Translations under genes and position numbers: made by a program
Notes under the pieces: model-generated
Databases searched by the model: none
The model's input: only the letters and a program-made list of their open reading frames with translations
Told to the model about the DNA's origin: nothing
In this document: positions 1-6,541 of the stretch, piece after piece
Layout of the letters: each line of letters starts with the position of its first letter
Numbering within the stretch: position 1 is the first letter of the stretch
Assembly (NCBI GenBank): GCA_964625145.1
Contig: CAZVAQ010000127.1
Coordinates: 1 to 10,125 of the forward strand
DNA: 10,125 nucleotides
Reading direction: 5' to 3'
DNA from: CAYTRP01 sp964625145
GTDB lineage: Bacteria > Sumerlaeota > Sumerlaeia > SLMS01 > JAHLLQ01

Positions 1-662
1 GCGAATCCAACGGCGGGATTGGTTCCGTATCCGTACTGGGCGCTGCACGCCGCGAAAACGGTCGCGGGTTGTTCAGGGGCGAACGGGAGACCGAAGCCAT
101 CGCTTTGCAGGCGGAGCAATTCCCCGCCCGTAAGCGGATCAATGAACAAACCGCTAATCGCGCCCGGCCCTTCGGGCAGTTCAATCCGCAACAGGACGGG
201 TTGGCGAACATCCCATGGGAACGCCTGCCGACCGGCCTGTTGCCCATTGACCAAAAGCAGCCCGCCACGAACATTGTCGTCCTCGGCGCGCTCCAGGATC
301 AGTGTCACCGCATGATCGGGAAACTCGGGAGAGCGGCTCAAACTGATCCCTGCCCAAATTCCGTTGGTTCCCGCATGATCGTGAAACTGGACAATGGCGG
401 AGAGGGATCGCACGGTGGAAAAATCGTGAATCTCTCCGACTACGGTGGCCCTGTCCCCCCACGGGGCGCTGTCCTCGTTGGCCAAAGTCTGGGAGAGAAC
501 CCCACCCTCCAGCACCCAGCCATTCGCCGGTTCCTCATCGGTGCTGACGCCCTTGGGTATTGGGGCATTCGCGAACATGACCGATGGTGCGAAAGTCGCC
601 AGCGCCGCTAGGGACAAAATGGCTATTACGGATTCTTTATGTCCAATTTTTTTGCGCATCAT
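1..662 (-). CDS. Secreted protein, beta-rich (concanavalin-A/LamG-like?), C-terminus cut by window edge
   Basis: An open frame runs from an ATG-ATG pair (662 or 659) to the left edge with no stop, giving about 220 residues. The N-terminus is a good signal peptide: basic MMRKKIGHK, a hydrophobic stretch (AILSLAALATF), then a likely signal peptidase I site near FANA-AP around residue 34. The mature part alternates short hydrophobic strands with Gly, Asp and Asn turns and has few cysteines. This fits a jelly-roll fold such as the LamG/concanavalin-A-like laminarin or sugar-binding domains, but that is an inference from texture and I recognise no family motif. A GAGGG Shine-Dalgarno (671-667) lies 7 nt before the second ATG and 4 nt before the first, so 659 may be the true start. 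It is probably exported to the periplasm or outside. It follows the helicase gene on the same strand with a 129-bp gap, so it probably has its own promoter. Confidence 0.7.
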   Translation of the reverse strand, partial: MMRKKIGHKESVIAILSLAALATFAPSVMFANAPIPKGVSTDEEPANGWVLEGGVLSQTLANEDSAPWGDRATVVGEIHDFSTVRSLSAIVQFHDHAGTNGIWAGISLSRSPEFPDHAVTLILERAEDDNVRGGLLLVNGQQAGRQAFPWDVRQPVLLRIELPEGPGAISGLFIDPLTGGELLRLQSDGFGLPFAPEQPATVFAACSAQYGYGTNPAVGF

Positions 663-686
663 AGAACCCTCGAAAGAATTGAGCGC

Positions 687-715
687 AGGATTTTCCATTC
701 CTCGACGCGCGTCAA
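687..715 (-). promoter_or_regulatory. Weak candidate promoter for the secreted protein
   Basis: On the minus strand there is TTGACG (715-710), a 17-bp spacer, then AATCCT (692-687), which is a poor -10. The -35 overlaps a perfect 10-bp palindrome, GACGCGCGTC (704-713), that could be an operator half. The surrounding gap is A+T-rich compared with the genes. This is consensus matching only, with no independent support. Confidence 0.2.
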
Positions 716-791
716 GGTAAAAATTTCTGTTTTTGTGATTTTGGAGGACAAACTTTCAACCGGGGATTCTGCTGGAGCATTGTCCTGTACT

Positions 792-3488
792 TCACACCCC
801 ACTCTCAAAAAAACTCCGCATCCTCTCCAACACCTCTGCCGCCGGGCCGTCGTGCACTTCCACCGGTGGCAGCGACCGGAGGAATCGCTTGCCGTAGTTC
901 ATCCGCACCAGTCGTTCGTCGGCGACGAGGATGGCGCCGCGGTCGGTGCGCGAGCGGATCAGGCGGCCGAAGCCTTGCTTGAACCGAATCACCGCGCGCG
1001 GGATGGAGAGCATCGTGAACGGGTCGCGGCCCTGGGCTTGCAGGCTCTCGTACTGCGCTTCCTGGATCGGTTCGCTGGGGACGGCGAAGGGGAGGCGCGC
1101 GAGGATGAGCAGCTCCAGCGCCCGGCCGCGCACGTCGACGCCTTCCCAGAAACTGGCGGTCGCGAAGAGGATGCTCGTTTCGTCCTCGCGGAACCGGCGC
1201 AGGAGAATATCGCGGGCTTCCTGGCCCTGCACGTGACAGGCGAATCCCATGCGGCGGGCGACGGGCGCACAACGCTCATGCAGGCGGCGCATCTGCACGG
1301 CGCTGGTGAAGAGCACGAGCGCGCGGCCTTCGCTGATGCTGACGGCGCGCAGGATGAAGTCCTCCAGCTTGTTGTCGAACGCGCTCTGACGCGGATCGCC
1401 GAGGTCGGTCGCCACGCCGAAGAAGGCCTGCTTGGCAAAATCAAACGGCGTGTCGAGAATCAGCGATTCCAGCGGCCGCGCGCGGGGCGCCTCCGGTTCC
1501 TCGGGCAGCTCCACCTCGTCGTCAAAATCGTCGAACGATTCGTGCGGAACGTCCTCGGTGCCGCCGCGGTCGGCGGGCAGCACGGGGATCGGGTCCTCTT
1601 CCTGCTGCAGTGAAGGCGTGCGCACGCCGCATCGCTCGAACAGAAAATCGAAGGAGCCATCGATGGCAAGCGTCGCGCTGGTCAGCACCTCCGTGCGGGT
1701 GTGCGTGTGAAGCGTCTCGCGCAAGGCATCGGCAACGGAAATGGGCGCCTGGCACAGGCGGATGCTGAGTTTCTCGCGCCGGTCGAGGCCGATCTCCACC
1801 CAACGGCACACGGCGGGATGCGGCCGCAGAAACGCGGCGATGAGCAAACGCGCGCGGTCCAGTCGGTCAACCATCGCACGCCATTCCATGGCGACGTTGA
1901 GCAGTTCGCTGACGGCGTCCTCGTGGAGGTTGCCGACGGCTTCGAGCACTTCGCGATGCACGGAGAGCGATTCGGCCAGCGTGCGTGTCAGCGCGCGCAG
2001 CGATTCCTCGCAGCGCGGCAGCCATTCAGGATGCGAGACGTGCGGGGGGAGAATGCGCAACTTGTGTTCGATGCCGCGCCGCGGCGGATCGAGGCCGGCG
2101 ACCTGCAGGAAACCCCACGCAAACTCCTCCAGATGCAACTCCACCGCATCGCGCGCCGTGTCGACGGAGTCCGGCAGGTCAAACGTCACGCGCTGGATCA
2201 GGCCGTCGGTCGGCGAGATGAGGTTCTTGGCCACGAGATTCTCGACCGCGCGTCGCAACGCCGCCAGCACGCCATGGTGCCCCTTGGTGTCGGTGCGATG
2301 GAGCCGCGCCAGTTGGCGCCGCAGGCCCGCGCGGACAATGGTGCTGCCAAGGTGCTCGGTGGCGACTTCCTCCAGGTGATGCGCCTCGTCCAGGATAACG
2401 TGTTGATAGGGTGGCAGGACGGCGGCGCTGTCCCAATTGCGCGATTCTCGGCGCACGGCGAGGTCGCTCATGAGGAGCGAATGATTGACGACCAGCACCT
2501 CCGCGCGGGCCGCGCGCCGACGCGCGCTGTAGAAGAAGCACTCGTTGTAATGCGGGCATCGCACGCGCAGGCAATTGTCCGCCTCCGACATGATGCGTTC
2601 CCACGCATCGTAGTTGGGGGAGACGGGGAGTTCGCCGCGGTCGCCCGTCTCGCTCTTGTCCGCCCACGCGAGCAAGTCGCGCAGTTCGCGCGTCGATTCG
2701 TCCGGGATGAGGAGCTGTTGCGGTTGCGAGAGTTCGTCGCGGGCGAAGGCGGCCTTGCGCTTGCAGACGTAATTGGAACGCCCCTTCACGAGCTCCGCGG
2801 AAAAGTCGCGGCCGAGGGCATTGCGCACCAACGGCAGGTCCTTGTTCAGAATCTGCTCCTGCAGGTTGATCGTGCGCGTGGAGACGACGACCTTCTCGCG
2901 ATTCTCCAGCGCATAGAGTATCGACGGGACGAGATAGGCGAGCGATTTGCCGGTGCCGGTGCCGGCTTCGATGACGGCGATGCCCTCGCCATTGAACGCG
3001 TCGACAACCGACAAGGCCATGCGGCGCTGCTGCGGGCGGTCCTCGTAGGCACCGAGCCCATCCGCAATGGGCGAACCCGGGCCGAGCAGACGCTCCACCT
3101 GCGCGGGATCCAAGGGGGTCTTCTTCCGTTCATCATGAGGACGCGTGACGACGCGCACACGCGAGCAGTCGTTATTGACGATGTAGAACCCGACGCCGAG
3201 TTGGAAAAACTCCGAGGCGACATTGATGTCGGCATCCGACGGCAGGAGCCCTCCGCTGGGGTGGTTGTGGATGATGACGTCGCCGGGGCGGACTTCGCGC
3301 TTGGAGACGGGGACCTCCCGGGCGGAGCCATAGGCGCGCGATTCGACATCGCGCACCAGGCCATCGGGCCCGCGCCGGCCGATGAAGAAGACTTCCACTC
3401 CGCCGGCTTCGCGGATGTCGGTGGCGATATCCCGCGCCGCTTCCGGCAGGAAAGTGTGGCTGGCGGGACCTTCGATGGGTGGGGTCAT
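792..3488 (-). CDS. dinG: DinG/Rad3-type (XPD-like) ATP-dependent DNA helicase with N-terminal RadC-like JAMM domain
   Basis: This is a superfamily 2, iron-sulfur helicase that should unwind DNA 5'-3' in repair or R-loop/replication conflict removal. Numbering is from the ATG at 3488 (898 aa). Residues 1-125 are a RadC/JAB-like module with HNHPSG at 74-79 and a full HxHx7SxxD set (H74, H76, S84, D87). The helicase follows: Walker A GTGTGKS (176-182); four cysteines spaced as an XPD/DinG FeS site (C242, C306, C311, C317); DEAH (367-370); the SFWEGVDVRG motif (about 779-788); and motif VI QGFGRLIRS (838-846). An acidic, proline-rich insert lies at about 629-672. E. coli DinG lacks the JAMM part, and Firmicutes DinG carries an exonuclease there instead. 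The frame stays open up to 3623, but that would overlap the divergent gene and adds low-complexity sequence, so 3488 is chosen although no clear Shine-Dalgarno is seen. The symbol reflects the family, not proven orthology. Confidence 0.93.
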   Translation of the reverse strand: MTPPIEGPASHTFLPEAARDIATDIREAGGVEVFFIGRRGPDGLVRDVESRAYGSAREVPVSKREVRPGDVIIHNHPSGGLLPSDADINVASEFFQLGVGFYIVNNDCSRVRVVTRPHDERKKTPLDPAQVERLLGPGSPIADGLGAYEDRPQQRRMALSVVDAFNGEGIAVIEAGTGTGKSLAYLVPSILYALENREKVVVSTRTINLQEQILNKDLPLVRNALGRDFSAELVKGRSNYVCKRKAAFARDELSQPQQLLIPDESTRELRDLLAWADKSETGDRGELPVSPNYDAWERIMSEADNCLRVRCPHYNECFFYSARRRAARAEVLVVNHSLLMSDLAVRRESRNWDSAAVLPPYQHVILDEAHHLEEVATEHLGSTIVRAGLRRQLARLHRTDTKGHHGVLAALRRAVENLVAKNLISPTDGLIQRVTFDLPDSVDTARDAVELHLEEFAWGFLQVAGLDPPRRGIEHKLRILPPHVSHPEWLPRCEESLRALTRTLAESLSVHREVLEAVGNLHEDAVSELLNVAMEWRAMVDRLDRARLLIAAFLRPHPAVCRWVEIGLDRREKLSIRLCQAPISVADALRETLHTHTRTEVLTSATLAIDGSFDFLFERCGVRTPSLQQEEDPIPVLPADRGGTEDVPHESFDDFDDEVELPEEPEAPRARPLESLILDTPFDFAKQAFFGVATDLGDPRQSAFDNKLEDFILRAVSISEGRALVLFTSAVQMRRLHERCAPVARRMGFACHVQGQEARDILLRRFREDETSILFATASFWEGVDVRGRALELLILARLPFAVPSEPIQEAQYESLQAQGRDPFTMLSIPRAVIRFKQGFGRLIRSRTDRGAILVADERLVRMNYGKRFLRSLPPVEVHDGPAAEVLERMRSFFESGV

Positions 3489-3580
3489 GGGAGAGAGTGG
3501 CCTTGCCGCAGTCGGCGGGAACGCGACAGGTGTAGCGCGAGAGACGGGGAGACTGCCAAGGTGGATTTGCGCGACGAACC
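3489..3580. promoter_or_regulatory. Divergent intergenic region between helicase and membrane protein genes
   Basis: This 92-bp gap separates two outward-facing starts and should hold both promoters. I see no convincing -10 boxes: the best minus-strand pair is TTGGCA with a TACACC 19 bp further on, which is poor. No LexA-type CTGT-N8-ACAG box is visible, so SOS control of the helicase as in E. coli dinG is not supported here. Neither start has a strong Shine-Dalgarno. Confidence 0.3.
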
Positions 3581-5047
3581 ATGACGAACCGCTCCGCCAA
3601 CTCCGCCCCTCCCCCACCCCCATCGCGCCGGCTGATTGGCGCGCTTTGCGCGCTGGCGGTCATCGCGTTTGCATTCTACCAGTACGGCACCTGGCGCCAA
3701 TACATCGGCGGGTACGTGCGCGGGGATGCGACGCATACGTTCGACGCCATGCTGTCGCGGTTTGCCGCGGGCGAGGGGATGATCCTCCAGCGATCGGGAA
3801 GTCATTTCTTCGCCAACCATGTGATGCTGTGGCTCTATCCGATGGGATGGCTGCACGGCATCTGGGACAACCTGTTCATGCAACTGACGCCGTTCAATGT
3901 GCTGCTGGCGGCGGCGGTGATTCCGCTGGGGTTGTTTGCTTACACTCGGATTCGCGACGAGGGCTTGGCCTTCCTGGTCGCGCTGCTGTTCGCCACCAAC
4001 ACACTGACTGCGTCGCTGCGGTGGTCGGTGCATCCAGAGGCGATGCTGCCCTTCTTCTGGTTCCTGCTCTTCCTGGGCCTTGATTGGAAACGGCGCGGCT
4101 TGATCGTTGCCGGGATCGCAGGGATGTTGTGCATGAAGGAGGACCTGGCGGTCTGGCTCAGCGTCTTTGCAGTGTGGGGACTCGTCTTTGGCCGAATCGA
4201 AAGGCGCACGGCGTTGTGGATGCTTGGCACGGGCATCGTTGCCTTTCTCGCCTTCAAGATCATCATGAACTCCGTGCCGCGCATGCCCGATGATCCGGAA
4301 GCGGGGTTTTGGTGGGTGGCGCGCTACGACATCCAGGCGGACTCCATGCAGGGCATCGTGTGGTGGATGCTGAGCAACCCGCATGTGATGCTTGGGCGCG
4401 TGATCCTGAACGAGACATGGGTCGCGATTGCCATTGCTGGTGGAATTGTTGCGTGGCGCGCGTGGCGGGAACTGCTGCTGCTCATCCCGGGCGCGATTCT
4501 GCTCTTCAGCGCCGCGCCCGGCGATCCGTGGCACACGGCGCAGTACTATTACTGTTACCTCTTTGTCCCGCCGTTGTTCCTCGCGCTGTGCGAGAGTTGC
4601 CGCCTGCAACGCAACGCCGTGGGCTTGGGCCGATTGAAGTACGCTGTTGGCATGTTGGCGATTGTTTCCCTCTTCCTGACCACGCGGGTGGATGGTTGGT
4701 CGCAGAGCCCATGGCAATTCATCGACAAGTCCACCCAACGCGACTTTGTCCAGCTCGTCCTACTCGAACGTCCCAACCAGCGGGCGGCCATGCACTATGA
4801 CCTGTGCGCCTGGGCGCCACGCGGCTGGCAGATGCTGCACCTGAGCGACGAGCACCTGGCGCGGGCCGACCTGCTCCTGCTCGACATCGACCGCGTCTCG
4901 GTCGACATCGGCCGCGAGCGCACAATCGAGCTGATCCAGCAGGCCACGGACCCCGACGGCCCATGGCGATTGGTGGAGTCGATGGGGACGCTGGTCCTGT
5001 GGGAGCGAAAAGTCCCGGTGGAGCCTGACGGTGCGGATCGGCCTTGA
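3581..5047 (+). CDS. DUF2079 family polytopic membrane protein (GT-C glycosyltransferase-like)
   Basis: This is a 488-residue integral membrane protein. A short Pro-rich cytoplasmic start is followed by a first hydrophobic helix at about 18-34, then roughly ten more segments (about 105-122, 128-145, 154-168, 190-204, 211-229, 278-310, 322-337, 353-367). A soluble tail occupies about 370-488. The marks that suggest DUF2079 are the acidic loop after helix 1 (DATHTFDAML), the HPEA motif (151-154) before a membrane helix and the KED motif (186-188). DUF2079 proteins are uncharacterised but resemble GT-C glycosyltransferases that use lipid-linked sugars, so a role in envelope glycosylation is an inference. 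The assignment is from memory of motifs. The stop codon (5045-5047) lies inside an 18-bp sequence repeated after the fic gene, so the last three codons and the stop sit at the edge of an apparent insertion. The start is the ATG at 3581; a downstream start would remove the first helix. Confidence 0.85.
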   Translation: MTNRSANSAPPPPPSRRLIGALCALAVIAFAFYQYGTWRQYIGGYVRGDATHTFDAMLSRFAAGEGMILQRSGSHFFANHVMLWLYPMGWLHGIWDNLFMQLTPFNVLLAAAVIPLGLFAYTRIRDEGLAFLVALLFATNTLTASLRWSVHPEAMLPFFWFLLFLGLDWKRRGLIVAGIAGMLCMKEDLAVWLSVFAVWGLVFGRIERRTALWMLGTGIVAFLAFKIIMNSVPRMPDDPEAGFWWVARYDIQADSMQGIVWWMLSNPHVMLGRVILNETWVAIAIAGGIVAWRAWRELLLLIPGAILLFSAAPGDPWHTAQYYYCYLFVPPLFLALCESCRLQRNAVGLGRLKYAVGMLAIVSLFLTTRVDGWSQSPWQFIDKSTQRDFVQLVLLERPNQRAAMHYDLCAWAPRGWQMLHLSDEHLARADLLLLDIDRVSVDIGRERTIELIQQATDPDGPWRLVESMGTLVLWERKVPVEPDGADRP

Positions 5048-5053
5048 CCGCGT
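5036..5053 (+). repeat. 18-bp direct repeat, left copy
   Basis: The sequence GATCGGCCTTGACCGCGT is identical to 6311-6328. It covers the last codons (Asp-Arg-Pro), the stop and six further bases of the DUF2079 gene. Bases on both sides differ from the other copy, so the identity ends exactly at 18 bp. Confidence 0.95.
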
Positions 5054-5133
5054 GAAGGAGTCATGCCCCGATTCTTCAGGACATTGGAGCTGTCATCGAT
5101 CTACATATCTCGTTTATTCTGAGTGATGTGCAT

Positions 5134-5137
5134 AGGA
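5134..5137 (+). promoter_or_regulatory. Shine-Dalgarno of fic (decides the start)
   Basis: AGGA lies 5 nt before the ATG at 5143. This favours that start over the in-frame GTG at 5128, which would add only five residues and has no comparable site. Confidence 0.6.
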
Positions 5138-5142
5138 CATTT

Positions 5143-6312
5143 ATGGAGACATACAAGAAGACACATCCTTGGATCACTTTCACGGCGAACCTACGAGAGG
5201 CATCGCCCAAACTCTGGATCATGCTCGGCGAGTGCCACTCAAAGTGTCAGCATATCGAGGGAGTCCCGCTGCGACCGGACACAGCAAGGGAGCTCTATCA
5301 GATCTACTTGGCGAAGGGTGCTTTGGCCACCACCGCCATTGAGGGAAACACCCTGTCCGACGAGGAGGCACTCAAGCGAGTGGAAGGGCAACTTAAGCTG
5401 CCACCGTCGCGAGAGTATCTGGGCCAAGAGATCGACAACGTGGTGGCTGCGTGCGGCAAAGTACTTGCCGATTTGAAAGTCGACGCTGGAGCATGTTACA
5501 CGACATCCTACCTGAAGCAACTGAACGGCCTGATCCTTAAGGGGCTTCCCCTCAATGAAGGAGTAGTCCCTGGAGTCTTGCGAAGCCATTCGGTAGGCGT
5601 GGGACGCTATCGCGGAGCACCTGCGGAGGAATGTGAGCACCTCTTGGAGCAGCTCTTCTCCTGGCTCCGTGGTCCCGATTTCAAAGGCGAGCAGGACTTG
5701 CGTATCGTCTATGCAATCATCAAGGCCGTTCTCGCTCATCTCTACATCGCTTGGATTCATCCATTCGGCGACGGGAATGGACGAACGGCGCGGCTTCTGG
5801 AGTTCATGATATTACTCGAATCGGGAGTCCCAGCCAGCTCCGCCCACCTACTCAGCAATCACTACAACCAAACGAGGACTGAATACTATCGTCAACTCGA
5901 CGCAGCGAGCCGATCGGGCGGTGATGTGTTGCCGTTTCTTGGATATGCCGTCCAGGGTTTTGTGGACGGTCTGCGGGAACAGATTTCTCGCATCCGAGAC
6001 CAGCAATGGGATGTAACCTGGCGCAACTATGTACATGAGAAGTTTCGAGATGAGGGATCCTCGACCTCAAAGCGCTGTCGGGACCTCGTCTTGGACCTCT
6101 CTCGGCAAGCAGAGGAGCTCCCGGCCTCCAGTATTGCTGGACTCACCCCCCGACTTGCGAAGTCCTACGCTGGCAAAACCTCCAAGACGATCGCAAGAGA
6201 TCTGAATAGGCTGCTGAAAATGAATCTAGTTGTCAGGACCGGCAAGGGATACCGGGCCAACAAGGAGCTTGTTCTGGCCTTCTTGCCAGAAAGGATTCAA
6301 TCCAGCGACTGA
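5143..6312 (+). CDS. Fic-domain protein AMP-transferase, class II (self-inhibited)
   Basis: This is a 389-residue Fic protein of usual length, predicted to transfer AMP (or another nucleotide or phosphate group) from a nucleotide to a hydroxyl on a target protein. The catalytic loop is complete, HPFGDGNGRTAR at 206-217, including the general-base His206 and the phosphate-binding GNGR. The inhibitory helix [S/T]xxxE[G/N] is near the N-terminus (Thr63 to Glu67-Gly68, within TTAIEGN), which defines class II proteins that restrain themselves without a separate antitoxin. A substrate flap is likely near residues 150-160 (SVGVGRYRGAP). The C-terminal part (about 305-385) reads as a winged helix of the kind common in Fic proteins, suggesting DNA binding or autoregulation. 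Base composition is lower in GC than its neighbours and the gene sits between 18-bp direct repeats, suggesting transfer. The TGA stop spans the right junction: its T is in the insert, its GA in the repeat. The target is unknown. Confidence 0.93.
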   Translation: METYKKTHPWITFTANLREASPKLWIMLGECHSKCQHIEGVPLRPDTARELYQIYLAKGALATTAIEGNTLSDEEALKRVEGQLKLPPSREYLGQEIDNVVAACGKVLADLKVDAGACYTTSYLKQLNGLILKGLPLNEGVVPGVLRSHSVGVGRYRGAPAEECEHLLEQLFSWLRGPDFKGEQDLRIVYAIIKAVLAHLYIAWIHPFGDGNGRTARLLEFMILLESGVPASSAHLLSNHYNQTRTEYYRQLDAASRSGGDVLPFLGYAVQGFVDGLREQISRIRDQQWDVTWRNYVHEKFRDEGSSTSKRCRDLVLDLSRQAEELPASSIAGLTPRLAKSYAGKTSKTIARDLNRLLKMNLVVRTGKGYRANKELVLAFLPERIQSSD

Positions 6313-6328
6313 TCGGCCTTGACCGCGT
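6311..6328 (+). repeat. 18-bp direct repeat, right copy
   Basis: Exact second copy of 5036-5053. Its first two bases complete the fic TGA stop. Its TTGACC (6319-6324) lies at the right distance upstream of tRNA-Leu to be a -35 hexamer. Confidence 0.95.
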
Positions 6329-6347
6329 CGCCCTTGGCAGGTGACCT
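6319..6347 (+). promoter_or_regulatory. Weak candidate promoter of tRNA-Leu
   Basis: TTGACC (6319-6324), a 17-bp spacer and TGACCT (6342-6347) stand 9 bp before the tRNA 5' end. The spacing is ideal and the -35 is good, but the -10 matches consensus at only two of six bases. The -35 is part of the 18-bp repeat. Confidence 0.25.
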
Positions 6348-6356
6348 CTCCGCCGG

Positions 6357-6442
6357 GCCGAAGTGGCGGAATGGCAGACGCGGCGGACTCAAAATCCGTT
6401 GGTGGCAACACCGTGAGGGTTCGAGTCCCTCCTTCGGCACCA
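6357..6442 (+). tRNA. tRNA-Leu (anticodon CAA)
   Basis: This folds as a class II (long variable arm) tRNA of 86 nt. The acceptor stem GCCGAAG pairs with CTTCGGC, followed by discriminator A (6439) and an encoded CCA (6440-6442). The anticodon stem GCGGA/TCCGT closes loop CTCAAAA, placing anticodon CAA at 6390-6392, which reads the UUG leucine codon. The variable arm GGTG-GCAA-CACC (6401-6412) has a GNRA-type loop. The T arm is GAGGG-TTCGAGT-CCCTC. The length and variable arm fit bacterial tRNA-Leu, and the sequence closely resembles E. coli tRNA-Leu(CAA) in the acceptor arm. It lies 44 bp after the fic stop on the same strand. Confidence 0.97.
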
Positions 6443-6541
6443 CCCCCCAACTCATTTTACAGCAGGCACGTGTGCGCCAAATCTCGGCGCTGCTTCATGC
6501 CGGGAATGAATCGGCGTGGGCCATTGTGCCGCCCGGGTTCC
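6443..6541. other. Convergent gap between tRNA-Leu and the FAD subunit gene
   Basis: The gap is 99 bp, with transcription entering from both sides. The only hairpin noted is GCGCC-AAATCTC-GGCGC (6474-6490), a 5-bp stem with no U-tract on either strand, so it is at best a weak bidirectional terminator. No gene is seen. Confidence 0.3.

Larger units (their letters stand above)
5036..6328. mobile_element. Putative inserted fic segment bounded by 18-bp direct repeats
   Basis: The repeat unit (one 18-bp copy plus insert) is 1275 bp long. It contains only the fic gene and about 90 bp of leader. The insert is poorer in GC than its surroundings: hand counts of two 60-base lines give 53% and 55%, against 60% in one line of the membrane protein gene and 77% in one line of the helicase gene. 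There are no terminal inverted repeats that I can see and no transposase or integrase. The repeats could be an unusually long target duplication, a site-specific recombination site, or the result of repeat-mediated capture. Insertion is inferred; the repeats are observed. Confidence 0.45.

Noticed and set aside
69..611. 180-codon open frame on the plus strand
   Set aside because: The minus strand of the same stretch has a signal peptide, Shine-Dalgarno and protein-like composition; the plus frame has none.
663..791. Terminator after the helicase gene
   Set aside because: No stem followed by a U-tract on the minus strand could be found; the A+T-rich stretch alone is not evidence.
1701..3584. 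627-codon open frame on the plus strand across the helicase gene
   Set aside because: It is antisense to a motif-complete helicase. Its product is Arg-, Ala- and Gly-rich without domain signs, as expected of a GC-rich shadow frame.
3489..3623. N-terminal extension of the helicase to an ATG at 3623
   Set aside because: It would overlap the start of the divergent gene, has low-complexity sequence and precedes the start of the conserved JAMM domain.
3485..4738. 417-codon open frame on the minus strand across the DUF2079 gene
   Set aside because: The product is rich in His, Gln, Arg and Pro, typical of an antisense shadow of hydrophobic membrane codons.
5239..5760. 173-codon antisense frame inside fic, as a possible antitoxin
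   Set aside because: No domain signal and it overlaps conserved Fic codons. A class II Fic protein carries its own inhibitory helix, so an antitoxin need not exist.
6425..6442. 3' end of tRNA-Leu as the attachment site of the fic insert
   Set aside because: The direct repeat is upstream of the tRNA, not within its 3' end, and no integrase is present.
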